A stretch of 51,131 nt of DNA from Aeromicrobium sp. (lineage in GTDB: Bacteria > Actinomycetota > Actinomycetes > Propionibacteriales > Nocardioidaceae). Position numbers and translations under genes: made by a program. Each line of letters begins with the position of its first letter. Position 1 is the stretch's first letter. The stretch spans positions 1-51,131 of the forward strand of contig SSHC01000054.1 of NCBI GenBank assembly GCA_008017265.1, in the 5' to 3' direction. Shown one piece after another: positions 23,746 through 31,423 of the stretch. Below the pieces are notes generated by a model. That model was not told where the DNA came from, did no database searches, and saw only the letters and a list, made by a program, of their open reading frames with translations.

Positions 23746-23796
23746 TTCTGCGTTCTTGATACGAAGGTTTCGATACAAACGGCGCTGAGCGCAGAC

Positions 23797-24270
23797 CTAT
23801 GAACCCGAAACCAATGCGGTCGCGACCGCGGCGATGCCCTCGCCTCGGCCAGTGAGCCCGAGCCCGTCGCTGGTGGTGCCCGAAATTGAAACGGGTGCGC
23901 CAATCGCTTCGCCTAGTGCGCGTTCGGCCTCCGCGCGGCGCGACCCAATTTTGGGTTCGTTGCCGATCACCTGCACGGCAACGTTCCCGATTGTGAAGCC
24001 AGCCTCACGTAAAATTTGGGCGGTAGCCTCCAAGAACTGCACTCCGCTTGCTCCGGCCCATTTCGGATCGGCGGTCCCAAAGTGGCTACCGATATCGCCG
24101 AGGCCAGCCGCCGAGAGTAATGCGTCAACCATCGCGTGAGCGGCGCAATCGCCATCTGAGTGCCCGGCCAAGCCACGCTCGGACTCCCACTGCAAACCGG
24201 CTAACCACAACTCCTGGCCAGCCACGAGTTGGTGGACGTCAGTGCCAATGCCTACGCGCATAGAGGTCAT
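23797..24270 (-). CDS. ispF: 2-C-methyl-D-erythritol 2,4-cyclodiphosphate synthase
   Basis: A 157-residue MEP-pathway enzyme that cyclises CDP-ME-2-phosphate, giving MEcPP and CMP for isoprenoid synthesis. Zn ligands Asp11 and His13 (GTDVH) and the third His at 45 ([15 protein letters not shown]) are present. The CDP-binding region and the C-terminal [19 protein letters not shown] are intact. The ATG giving [13 protein letters not shown] was chosen because TAGCGT and seven bases precede it. A second ATG three codons later (MRVGIG) is the alternative. The usual partner ispD is not beside it; ispF is inverted and alone between carD and cysS. Confidence 0.93.
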   Translation of the reverse strand: MTSMRVGIGTDVHQLVAGQELWLAGLQWESERGLAGHSDGDCAAHAMVDALLSAAGLGDIGSHFGTADPKWAGASGVQFLEATAQILREAGFTIGNVAVQVIGNEPKIGSRRAEAERALGEAIGAPVSISGTTSDGLGLTGRGEGIAAVATALVSGS

Positions 24271-24277
24271 GGTGAGC

Positions 24278-24283
24278 ACGCTA
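24278..24283 (-). promoter_or_regulatory. -10 box of ispF
   Basis: Reverse strand: TAGCGT, GCTCACC, ATG. It lies only 15 bp from the divergent cysS -10 box, so the two promoters should compete. Confidence 0.45.
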
Positions 24284-24298
24284 CTACGTCCGCGCCGT

Positions 24299-24304
24299 TA
24301 GGCT
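24299..24304 (+). promoter_or_regulatory. -10 box of cysS
   Basis: TAGGCT, then TGGCTA, then the GTG start at 24311. Confidence 0.5.
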
Positions 24305-24310
24305 TGGCTA

Positions 24311-25711
24311 GTGACCGTTCGACTTTACGATTCCGCCAGCCGTGAAATCAAGCCGCTTGTGCCAATTAATCCAGGCAAAGTGGGGATTTATCACTGTGGT
24401 CTCACGGTGCAGGGCCCCCCGCACATTGGGCACATCCGCAAGGAAGTGGTGTTCGATGTCTTGCGGCGTTGGCTGGAACACAACGGGCTTGAGGTCACGA
24501 TCATCGCGAACGTCACTGATATCGACGACAAAATCCTCGCGAAGGGTGAAGAACTGGGCGAGCCGTGGTTCTCGGTCGCATACCGAAACGAGCGCGCCCT
24601 TCATGCGGCCTATGAGGTCTTGGGCTGCCGTCCGCCCACCTACGAACCGCGCGCCATGGGGCATGTGCCCGAAATGATCGAAATGATCGAGACTCTGATC
24701 GAGCGGGGACACGCCTACCCGGCTGAGGACGGCTCGGGCGACGTGTATTTCGATGTGCGCTCGTGGCCCAACTACGGCGAACTCTCGAATCAGTCCATCG
24801 ACGACATGCTTCCCGCACCTGACGCCCCCGCCACAGCGAAACGCGATCCTCGCGACTTCGCGCTGTGGAAAGGCCACAAGGAAGGCGAACCGGACACGGC
24901 AGCTTGGCCCACCCCGTGGGGTCGAGGGCGCCCCGGCTGGCACCTTGAATGCTCGGCGATGGCCGCCAAATACTTGGGTCACCGTTTTGATATTCACGGC
25001 GGCGGCCTCGACCTGCGTTTCCCGCACCATGAAAACGAACTGGCGCAATCGCGGGCAGCCGGTCAAGACTTCGCTCAGATCTGGATGCACAACGCGATGC
25101 TCAACCTCGGCGGCTCCAAAATGGCTAAGTCGGTTGGGAACACGCTCATGGTGTCCGAAGTGGTGAAGCGAGTGCCGGCTCCCGCGTTGCGCTACTACCT
25201 AGCGGCCGCGCACTACCGGTCGATCATCGAGTTCAGCGAAGAAGCCCTCGCTGAAGCGGCCACCGCATACGCCCGGATCGAAGGTTTCGTGACGCGGGCG
25301 AGCGAACTCGTGGGTGCAGGCGAACTCGGAACGATCCCGGCCTCATTCGCCGAAGCGATGAACGACGACCTCTCGGTACCCGCTGCGTTGGCGGTTCTGC
25401 ACAACGCGGTGGCCGAAGCGAACAAAGCGCTCAGTGCAGGTGATCAGACGCTCGTGGCCAGTCTTCTCGCTGACGTGCGAGCCATGTTGGATGTTCTGGG
25501 CTTAGACCCGGTTACGTGGGCAGGATCGGCCGCTAGCGCAAATGATGAGACACTTGCCGTATTGGTTGACCAGTTGGTGGCGCGGCGAACCGAAGCTAAA
25601 GCCGAGAAGGACTTCGCTGCCGCAGATCTCATCAGGGATCAGTTGTCGGCGGCCGGAGTCGAATTAGAAGACACGCCCGCGGGCACGCGTTGGTCTGTGA
25701 AGGGAATGTAG
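24311..25711 (+). CDS. cysS: Cysteinyl-tRNA synthetase
   Basis: A 466-residue class I synthetase that charges tRNA-Cys. HIGH is at residues 38-41 and KMSKS appears as KMAKS (270-274). Zn-site residues Cys29, Cys214, His239 and Glu243 (ECSAM.., PHHENE) are present. The C-terminal KDFAAADLIRDQL segment is the usual CysS ending, separating it from the shorter mycothiol ligase MshC, which shares the catalytic core. GTG start with leaderless-type promoter. rlmB follows 2 nt after the stop, the conserved cysS-rlmB arrangement of actinobacteria. Confidence 0.95.
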   Translation: MTVRLYDSASREIKPLVPINPGKVGIYHCGLTVQGPPHIGHIRKEVVFDVLRRWLEHNGLEVTIIANVTDIDDKILAKGEELGEPWFSVAYRNERALHAAYEVLGCRPPTYEPRAMGHVPEMIEMIETLIERGHAYPAEDGSGDVYFDVRSWPNYGELSNQSIDDMLPAPDAPATAKRDPRDFALWKGHKEGEPDTAAWPTPWGRGRPGWHLECSAMAAKYLGHRFDIHGGGLDLRFPHHENELAQSRAAGQDFAQIWMHNAMLNLGGSKMAKSVGNTLMVSEVVKRVPAPALRYYLAAAHYRSIIEFSEEALAEAATAYARIEGFVTRASELVGAGELGTIPASFAEAMNDDLSVPAALAVLHNAVAEANKALSAGDQTLVASLLADVRAMLDVLGLDPVTWAGSAASANDETLAVLVDQLVARRTEAKAEKDFAAADLIRDQLSAAGVELEDTPAGTRWSVKGM

Positions 25712-25713
25712 TC

Positions 25714-26673
25714 ATGGCAGGAAATAGCCAACGTCGTGGGGCGATTAAGAAGTCCGGCAAAGGTAACCCCACCGCTGGATCGGGCGGGCGCCGTCGCAAA
25801 GGGCTCGAGGGCAAAGGCCCCACCCCCAAAGCAGAAGACCGCCCCTACCACAAGAAGCACAAGATGGCTCAGGCAGCGAAAAAGCGCGAGCAAGCCAGGC
25901 CGAAGGGTGGTCGTGACCGCAAGAACGACGGACCACAGTGGGTTGCGGGTCGCAACTCGGTCGTGGAACTTCTGCAAGCGAACGTGCCGCTCATCGCTGT
26001 GTATATCGCCGAAGGTGTCGAGCGTGACCAAAAAGTCCGCGAAATCATCGATCTCACGGTCGTGCAAAATCGTCCGTTGATTGAAGTGACACGAGCAGAA
26101 CTCGACACCATGACAGCCGGCGCCGTACACCAAGGCGTCGCGGCAAAACTCGAGGCGTACTCTTACGCGACACCTCAAGATCTGCTTGATCTGGCAGCGG
26201 AGCGAGACGAGCAACCGCTCATCGTGGTTCTCGATTCGGTGACCGACCCGCGCAACCTCGGCGCTGTTATTCGTTCAGCTTCAGGCTTCGGCGTTCACGG
26301 AGTGGTGATTGCAGAACGTCGCGCGGCGCAAGTTACTGCTGCAGCTTGGAAGACCTCTGCGGGCGCTGCCGCGCGCGTCAAAGTCGCGCGCGTCACGAAC
26401 TTGACTCGCACCATCAAGGCATTCCAAGATGCAGGGCTGATGGTAGTCGGGTTGGCCGCTGATGGCGACGTATCGCTGCCCGAATTGACGCTTGCCCAAG
26501 GCCCACTCGTGGTCGTGGTGGGCAGCGAAGGCCGCGGACTCTCGCGGCTCGTCTCCGAAACGTGCGATCAAATCGTGTCGATCCCGATGGCTTCGGAATT
26601 GGAATCCCTCAACGCTGGCGTCGCGGCCGGAATTGCGCTCTACGAAGTCAGCAAGGCACGACTTTCGCTGTGA
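25714..26673 (+). CDS. rlmB: 23S rRNA (guanosine-2'-O)-methyltransferase RlmB
   Basis: A 319-residue SpoU (SPOUT) methyltransferase that methylates the 2'-O of a conserved 23S rRNA guanosine (G2251 in E. coli). The first 75 residues are basic, Gly/Lys/Arg-rich and disordered, as in actinobacterial homologues. Then comes the RNA-binding domain (WVAGRNSVVELLQ) and the knotted catalytic domain with motif 1 (DSVTDPRNLGAVIRSA), motif 2 (VVVGSEGRGLSRLV) and motif 3 (IPMASELESLNAGVAAGIAL). The ATG at 25714 follows the cysS stop by 2 nt; an earlier in-frame start would lie inside cysS. The unit ends in a perfect terminator. Confidence 0.92.
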   Translation: MAGNSQRRGAIKKSGKGNPTAGSGGRRRKGLEGKGPTPKAEDRPYHKKHKMAQAAKKREQARPKGGRDRKNDGPQWVAGRNSVVELLQANVPLIAVYIAEGVERDQKVREIIDLTVVQNRPLIEVTRAELDTMTAGAVHQGVAAKLEAYSYATPQDLLDLAAERDEQPLIVVLDSVTDPRNLGAVIRSASGFGVHGVVIAERRAAQVTAAAWKTSAGAAARVKVARVTNLTRTIKAFQDAGLMVVGLAADGDVSLPELTLAQGPLVVVVGSEGRGLSRLVSETCDQIVSIPMASELESLNAGVAAGIALYEVSKARLSL

Positions 26674-26679
26674 ACTGAA

Positions 26680-26721
26680 AATCCCCGAGTCGAATTGCGT
26701 GAACAGTTCGACTCGGGGATT
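26680..26721. terminator. Bidirectional terminator between rlmB and the FAD oxidase gene
   Basis: AATCCCCGAGTCGAA pairs perfectly with TTCGACTCGGGGATT (15 bp, 12-nt loop). A runs before and T runs after suit both convergent genes. Confidence 0.9.
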
Positions 26722-26744
26722 CTTCTGTTTGTGGGGCGTGCGTC

Positions 26745-28022
26745 TTATCCGAGGACCCGGTCAAGGTACTCGTTGCTAAACCGGCGTTCTGGGTCGAGTT
26801 CATTGCGAATAGCGACGAACTCGTTGAACTTCGGGTACACCGATTCGAAATACTCTGCGCCGAGCGAGTGCATCTTGCCCCAGTGTGGACGCCCCTCGTG
26901 GGCAGTGAAAATGTCTTGCGTGGCGGCGAAGTACTTAGCAAAATCCTTGCGCTGATACTGGTGCAAAGCGATGTAGACGTTGTCGCGTTGGTATCCAGTA
27001 GACATCCAGATGTCGTCACTCGCGGCGAATCGCACTTCGATGGGGAAGGAAATGCGTTCGTCAGTGCGAGCAATCCATTTTTGCAGTTCGCCTATCGCTT
27101 CACGCGCGGCTTCGCGAGGCAGCGCAAACTCAGCTTCGCAGAAGCGCACGCGCCTTGGCGAGATGAAAACTTCATGCGAGTGATCGGTGTACTGACGGGC
27201 GCCCAAGAGGGATCCGGAAATCTTGTTGATCGTGGGGACTGCCTTGGGTGCACGAACGGAAAGACGCTGGATGCGTTCGTACAAGGTATTTGAGAGGAAC
27301 TCGTCATCGAGTCGGTAGCGCCATGTGGGCAAGGGATTGCGTGGCGTCCCTTCGGGTACTCGATTGTTTTCCTTGATGAGAGCTTTTTCGGTATGGGGGA
27401 ACCAGAAAAACTCGAAGTGGTCGTTTGAGTCGGCGAGACTGTCCATGTTCGCGAGAACCTCGGGCAGTGGCATCGGTCGTTCGTTAGCGTGCAGAAGATA
27501 GGCAGGCACGCACTGGAGCGTGATTTCAGTGACGATGCCCAGTGCGCCAAGGCCGACACGAGCGGCGTTGAACCAGGGATGGTTTTCGTCGATCTCGAGG
27601 ATGTCTCCTGCGGCAGTCACAAGTTGCAGTGCCACGATCGCGTCGGCAATTCCGCGCAGTTTTGCGCCAGTGCCGTGAGTTCCCGTTGACGTTGCGCCGG
27701 CGACTGACTGGGGATCGACATCGCCGAGGTTCGGCATAGCTAACCCTCGCGCTAAAAGTTCACGATTGAGTTGGTTAAGACTCATGCCCGCTTGGACTCG
27801 CACGCGATTGGTTGCTGCGTCGTGCTCAACCACCGCGTTCATAGACGTCAACTTCAAGAGGACGCCGTCGGTTGCTGCGATCGAGGTAAAGGAGTGACCC
27901 GCGCCGACCGCCTTAATGTGTTGTGAATTCGTGACGAGGGCTTGAACTTCCTCCGCCGAGGTGGGACGCAAAATGGTGGGGTTAGCGGTGACGTTGCCAC
28001 CCCAGTTCTGCCAAGTACTCAT
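26745..28022 (-). CDS. FAD-linked oxidase, D-arabinono/L-gulono-1,4-lactone oxidase type
   Basis: A 425-residue VAO-family flavoprotein. The FAD-binding half includes VGAGHSFTSIAATDG with His43, the usual site of covalent flavin attachment in this group, and GDVDPQSVAGATSTGTHGTG. The C-terminal half is the ALO domain, with RPHWGKMHSLG and ending RRFSNEYLDRVLG. Such enzymes oxidise aldono-lactones or sugar alcohols with oxygen; the true substrate is unknown. Its ATG overlaps the stop of the preceding PLP-enzyme gene by 4 nt, so the two are coupled. A long open frame upstream of the ATG belongs to shadow sequence of the PLP gene. Confidence 0.87.
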   Translation of the reverse strand: MSTWQNWGGNVTANPTILRPTSAEEVQALVTNSQHIKAVGAGHSFTSIAATDGVLLKLTSMNAVVEHDAATNRVRVQAGMSLNQLNRELLARGLAMPNLGDVDPQSVAGATSTGTHGTGAKLRGIADAIVALQLVTAAGDILEIDENHPWFNAARVGLGALGIVTEITLQCVPAYLLHANERPMPLPEVLANMDSLADSNDHFEFFWFPHTEKALIKENNRVPEGTPRNPLPTWRYRLDDEFLSNTLYERIQRLSVRAPKAVPTINKISGSLLGARQYTDHSHEVFISPRRVRFCEAEFALPREAAREAIGELQKWIARTDERISFPIEVRFAASDDIWMSTGYQRDNVYIALHQYQRKDFAKYFAATQDIFTAHEGRPHWGKMHSLGAEYFESVYPKFNEFVAIRNELDPERRFSNEYLDRVLG

Positions 28023-29179
28023 CCGAAGTTCTTCCCTTCGCCCCGGTACGTGGGGACTATCGTGACGCTGCCTTCTGGACTTACGAGGGCAACTTGATTG
28101 AATCGTTCGCACATTTCGCCCGCCTTTGCGTGACGGAACAAAACACGGTCGCCGATCGCAAGCGATTCGGCGGCTTTCCCTTTGAGAGGCGACTGAACTT
28201 CTCCGGCACCCTCCGTGCCAAGGTACTCCAATCCTTCGGGCCAGACCGGAGTCGGCACGCGGTTTTGCCCTGCTGGCCCCGAAGCGATATATCCGCCAGC
28301 GAAGCACGTCACGATGTTGGGGGCAGGCTTGCGCACGACTGACAAGGCAAAGAACGACGAAGGGTTCGGTTCGAACGCATCGTATTCGTCGAAAAGAGTC
28401 GGGGTGAAGAGACCAGACCCGGCGGCCAACTCCGTCAAATTCTTGTCTTTTCCAGTCGTCTCGAGACTGCCCGTGCCGCCCCCATTGATGAGAGTCAAAT
28501 CCGCGTGTTGGCTCACTGCCCGGATGACCCGTCGGCGGCGGCGCATAAGTTCGGCTGACGAACGGTTTTTCATGACGCGCACGGCAGGGCTTGTGTCAGG
28601 TACGCCCGCGATTTGTGCGTCATAGAACATGAGTCCGACGAGTTTGAATCCCGGGCGTTCGCCGATGGCCGCGGCGAGATTCTTTGCTTGTCGAGGTGAA
28701 TGAATGGGGGAGCGGCGAACGCCGAGGTGGGCCGGCCCGACCTTGAACGAAGAGTCGACATCGATGCAGATGCGAATCGGTGCGTGCCCTGATCCGCACA
28801 AGGAATCGATCACTTCTAGCGCTTCAATGGAATCGACCATGACCGTGATCGAATTGAGCCGTTTCTCGTCTTTGAACAGTTCTCGGTAGGCCTCAGCGTC
28901 CACACTTGGGTAGGCGACGAGAACGTCATCCACGCCGTTGTCGACGAGCCAATTCGCTTCGGCGAGGGAGTAGGACATGGCCCCCTGAAAGCCATCGAGC
29001 GTCAAGACCGTCTTGATGATGGACAGCACACGGATGGACTTCGTCGCCACACGAATGGGGACGCCGTTGGCGCGCCGCACGAGATCTTGGGCGTTTCGCC
29101 ACATGGCTTCCGAATCGATCAGCGCGAACGGAGTTTGCAGGTGGCTGGTGGCTTCCAGGAGATGTGTTGCGTTCGTCAC
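28019..29179 (-). CDS. PLP-dependent D-threonine aldolase / D-serine dehydratase-like enzyme
   Basis: About 386 residues from the chosen GTG. It has an alanine-racemase-like barrel with PLP lysine Lys47 (RVATKSIR) and a C-terminal domain with the metal-binding His/Cys of DSD1-type enzymes (FRHAKAGEMCERFNQV). Members cleave or dehydrate D-beta-hydroxy amino acids. The GTG gives the usual short N-terminus (..LQTPFALID) and sits seven bases after CATACT. The frame is open to an ATG at 29326, but that would run through the tRNA-Thr promoter and leave no room for its own. It overlaps the FAD oxidase by 4 nt; this pairing recurs in actinobacteria, to my knowledge without a defined pathway. Confidence 0.82.
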   Translation of the reverse strand: MTNATHLLEATSHLQTPFALIDSEAMWRNAQDLVRRANGVPIRVATKSIRVLSIIKTVLTLDGFQGAMSYSLAEANWLVDNGVDDVLVAYPSVDAEAYRELFKDEKRLNSITVMVDSIEALEVIDSLCGSGHAPIRICIDVDSSFKVGPAHLGVRRSPIHSPRQAKNLAAAIGERPGFKLVGLMFYDAQIAGVPDTSPAVRVMKNRSSAELMRRRRRVIRAVSQHADLTLINGGGTGSLETTGKDKNLTELAAGSGLFTPTLFDEYDAFEPNPSSFFALSVVRKPAPNIVTCFAGGYIASGPAGQNRVPTPVWPEGLEYLGTEGAGEVQSPLKGKAAESLAIGDRVLFRHAKAGEMCERFNQVALVSPEGSVTIVPTYRGEGKNFG

Positions 29180-29186
29180 ATGTTCA

Positions 29187-29217
29187 AGTATGTAGGTAGG
29201 CCTGCGAGGCAGTTCAA
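29187..29217 (-). promoter_or_regulatory. Promoter of the PLP-enzyme/FAD-oxidase operon
   Basis: Reverse strand: TTGAAC (29212-29217), 17 bp, TACATA (29189-29194), overlapped by CATACT (29187-29192). The predicted start is within a few bases of the GTG at 29179. Confidence 0.5.
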
Positions 29218-29272
29218 TCGCCTGTGGAACGCACGTGGCCGTTGCTGCGCATTCGCCTGTGCCCGAGCCGTA

Positions 29273-29302
29273 GTGACGTTCGACGAGGGCGACCGTTACG
29301 AT
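29273..29302 (+). promoter_or_regulatory. Promoter of tRNA-Thr
   Basis: GTGACG, 18 bp, TACGAT. The predicted start near 29309 leaves a short 5' leader before the tRNA at 29327. Confidence 0.5.
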
Positions 29303-29326
29303 AGTTCCCGGTGTCATTGACACCAT

Positions 29327-29399
29327 GCCCCTGTAGCTCAGACGGTAGAGCGCCTTACTTGTAATAAGGATGTCGCGGGTTCGATTCCTGTCGGGGGCT
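29327..29399 (+). tRNA. tRNA-Thr (anticodon TGT)
   Basis: A complete cloverleaf can be drawn: acceptor GCCCCTG/CGGGGGC with one G-U, D arm around TAGCTCAGACGGTAGAGC, and anticodon stem CCTTA/TAAGG with loop CTTGTAA (TGT, reads ACA and probably other Thr ACN codons). The T arm is GCGGG-TTCGATT-CCTGT. Discriminator base is T. The 3' CCA is not encoded and must be added after transcription. Confidence 0.95.
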
Positions 29400-29419
29400 C
29401 TTTACGTGACGTCGCGAGC

Positions 29420-30547
29420 CTATCGAAGTTGAATTGGCGGCCATGTGGTCGAAACTGCGCCGCTGATGGGTACGAGTCCTAAGATTCCGAGGGCAGTGTT
29501 GGTGGCGTCAATATTGCGGATCGGATGGTCCCTAGTGCCATCGGCAAGCCGATTAGTGGGATTAGTGCGTGCGGGATTGAGTTCGTACAGATCACCCGGT
29601 TTGGCCACCGCATCCCCGTAGACCATGAACGGAATCCGAACGTTGGCCAACTGAGTGCTGTCGCTGTGTATCGTGTTTCCGTGTGGCCCGCCGTGATCGC
29701 TCGTGACGATCAAGGTTGCGGGTCGTTCGGAAGTATCAATGGCAGTACGGATAGCGCCGATACTGTCATCGACCGAAACGAGCGCCGTGAGATAGGCGTC
29801 GCTCAACCACCCATGTGCATGGCCCGCGCGGTCGGCGCTCGCCAAATGGACGAAGATGACGTCAGTGTGCTGAGCCTCGATCAATGACGTCGCTTCGGAG
29901 ACGATCTGGGCAGCGTCTGCGATGTTCCAGTGGTCGATCTTGTCCGCTCCGTTGTCGTCTCCAGTCGTATCTGCTGCTCCGTGGACGGAGTCCCATGATC
30001 GAAGCAGGTAGGTGAACTTGTCTTTCTCAGCAAAAAATGCGGTTCGCAAGCCACGGTCGTGCGCTACGTCGAAAATCCCCGGCACGTACGTGCCGGTATC
30101 GGCGGCCAGGGTGGACCCGTTGTCGTCGTTGAAATCGACTCCGTGTCCGTGAGCGCCGTTGATTTCACGGCCCGTGAGCATCCCTGTGTGATTCGGAAGC
30201 GTTTTGGTTGAGTCGCGGGATGTTCGGGCATTCATGGTGCTCGCCCCGCGCTGCGCAATCTGGGTTAGATGGGGAGCGCTTGCTTTCCCCAAAAGGGCCA
30301 ACCCTTCCGGGTTGAATCCGTCAATCGAAACGATGACAACAATGGGGGCTTTCGGAGTAGCGGTAGCGGTTGGCGGGCTCGCGATCGGTTGATCAACGAC
30401 GGCTGGGGGCGCTTGTCGCCACGCGTTCCACCCGAAGGCAAGACCGCCAGCAACAACCAGCACGAGAAAGAACGCGCCCAGCGCGATCCACCTGCGTCGT
30501 GACGATGTATTCGCATCTGACCTAGTCACCGCGCCATTGTGTCCCAT
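29420..30547 (-). CDS. Membrane-anchored alkaline phosphatase-superfamily phosphodiesterase
   Basis: About 375 residues. After a short basic N-terminus a membrane anchor spans about 21-42 (IALGAFFLVLVVAGGLAFGW), then a Pro/Thr-rich linker. The catalytic domain is of the type I phosphodiesterase/nucleotide pyrophosphatase family. Metal ligand Asp76 is in VSIDGF, the nucleophile is probably Thr116 (STKTLPNHTGMLTG), and HLASADRAGHAHG and SDHGGPHG carry the remaining Asp/His ligands. It probably acts outside the membrane on nucleotides or other phosphodiesters, perhaps to gain phosphate (inference). The ATG start is uncertain; a GTG six codons later (30529) is possible. It is divergent from purU. 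Confidence 0.85.
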   Translation of the reverse strand: MGHNGAVTRSDANTSSRRRWIALGAFFLVLVVAGGLAFGWNAWRQAPPAVVDQPIASPPTATATPKAPIVVIVSIDGFNPEGLALLGKASAPHLTQIAQRGASTMNARTSRDSTKTLPNHTGMLTGREINGAHGHGVDFNDDNGSTLAADTGTYVPGIFDVAHDRGLRTAFFAEKDKFTYLLRSWDSVHGAADTTGDDNGADKIDHWNIADAAQIVSEATSLIEAQHTDVIFVHLASADRAGHAHGWLSDAYLTALVSVDDSIGAIRTAIDTSERPATLIVTSDHGGPHGNTIHSDSTQLANVRIPFMVYGDAVAKPGDLYELNPARTNPTNRLADGTRDHPIRNIDATNTALGILGLVPISGAVSTTWPPIQLR

Positions 30548-30554
30548 CAAAGAG

Positions 30555-30560
30555 TACGAT
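30555..30560 (+). promoter_or_regulatory. -10 box of purU
   Basis: TACGAT, eight bases, ATG at 30569; no Shine-Dalgarno is apparent. Confidence 0.4.
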
Positions 30561-30568
30561 CACAATTC

Positions 30569-31423
30569 ATGAGTGCTGCCGAGTACGTTCTAACCCTTTC
30601 CTGCCCCGACCGAGTGGGAATCGTGGCGGCAGTTTCGTCGGCATTGGCGAAGCATGATTGCTCCATTAACGACAGCCAGCAATATGCCGATCAAGACACC
30701 GGCCAGTTCTTCATGCGGGTGCGGTTTGCTGTTGCCAACTCGATCGGTCTCGACGGAATGAAAACGCGACTGGCAGAACCACTAGCCGGGTTCGAGATGA
30801 ACTGGAACGTGCATGACGTGGCGAAGCCCTTGCGGGTCGTCATTATGGTTTCGAAGCAGGGGCACGTGCTCAATCATGTGCTATTTCAACAGCGTGAGGG
30901 TTTGCTCCCGATCGAGGTGGTTGCAGTGGTCTCGAACCATGAGACCTGGCGCAAAGAAGTCGAGTGGCACGGCATTGCGTTCCATCACGTGCCCGTGTCG
31001 TCTGAAACTAAGCCGGACTCAGAACGCTATGTGCTCGACTTGATGGAAGAAACGGGCGCGGAAGCGTTGATCTTGGCTCGCTACATGCAGATTCTGTCCG
31101 ATGACATGTGCCGCGCGCTTGAGGGCCGAGCGATCAACATTCATCACTCCTTGCTGCCGAGTTTCAAAGGCGCGCGACCGTATGAACAGGCGCACGACAG
31201 AGGAGTGAAGGTGATTGGTGCAACTGCTCACTTCGTCACTGCCGAACTTGATGAGGGCCCCATCATTGAGCAGGATTTGCGGCGTGTGGATCACCGGTTC
31301 TCCGCGACTCAACTTGCTGCCCTCGGACAGGATCTAGAAGCTCGCGCGCTCGCATCGGCAGTCAAGGCTCACGCCGAGAACCGTGTCTTTCTGAACGGCA
31401 TCAAGACCGTCGTTTTTGACTAG
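30569..31423 (+). CDS. purU: Formyltetrahydrofolate deformylase
   Basis: A 284-residue enzyme that hydrolyses 10-formyl-THF to formate and THF, balancing the one-carbon pool. An N-terminal ACT domain (about 5-85, YVLTLSCPDRVGIVAAVSSAL) is followed by the formyltransferase fold. The catalytic Asn-His-Asp set appears as INIHHSLLPSFKGARPY with the later ATAHFVTAELDEGPII. The start at 30569 gives the family N-terminus; an in-frame codon 30 nt upstream would lie in the promoter. It is convergent with the AI-2E-family gene: the sequence CTAG (31420-31423) holds both stop codons. Confidence 0.93.
   Translation: MSAAEYVLTLSCPDRVGIVAAVSSALAKHDCSINDSQQYADQDTGQFFMRVRFAVANSIGLDGMKTRLAEPLAGFEMNWNVHDVAKPLRVVIMVSKQGHVLNHVLFQQREGLLPIEVVAVVSNHETWRKEVEWHGIAFHHVPVSSETKPDSERYVLDLMEETGAEALILARYMQILSDDMCRALEGRAINIHHSLLPSFKGARPYEQAHDRGVKVIGATAHFVTAELDEGPIIEQDLRRVDHRFSATQLAALGQDLEARALASAVKAHAENRVFLNGIKTVVFD

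Noticed and set aside
24311..25711. MshC (cysteine:GlcN-Ins ligase) instead of CysS
   Set aside because: The full-length 466 residues, the tRNA-binding C-terminal domain and the cysS-rlmB order are those of CysS; MshC is shorter and lacks that C-terminal region.
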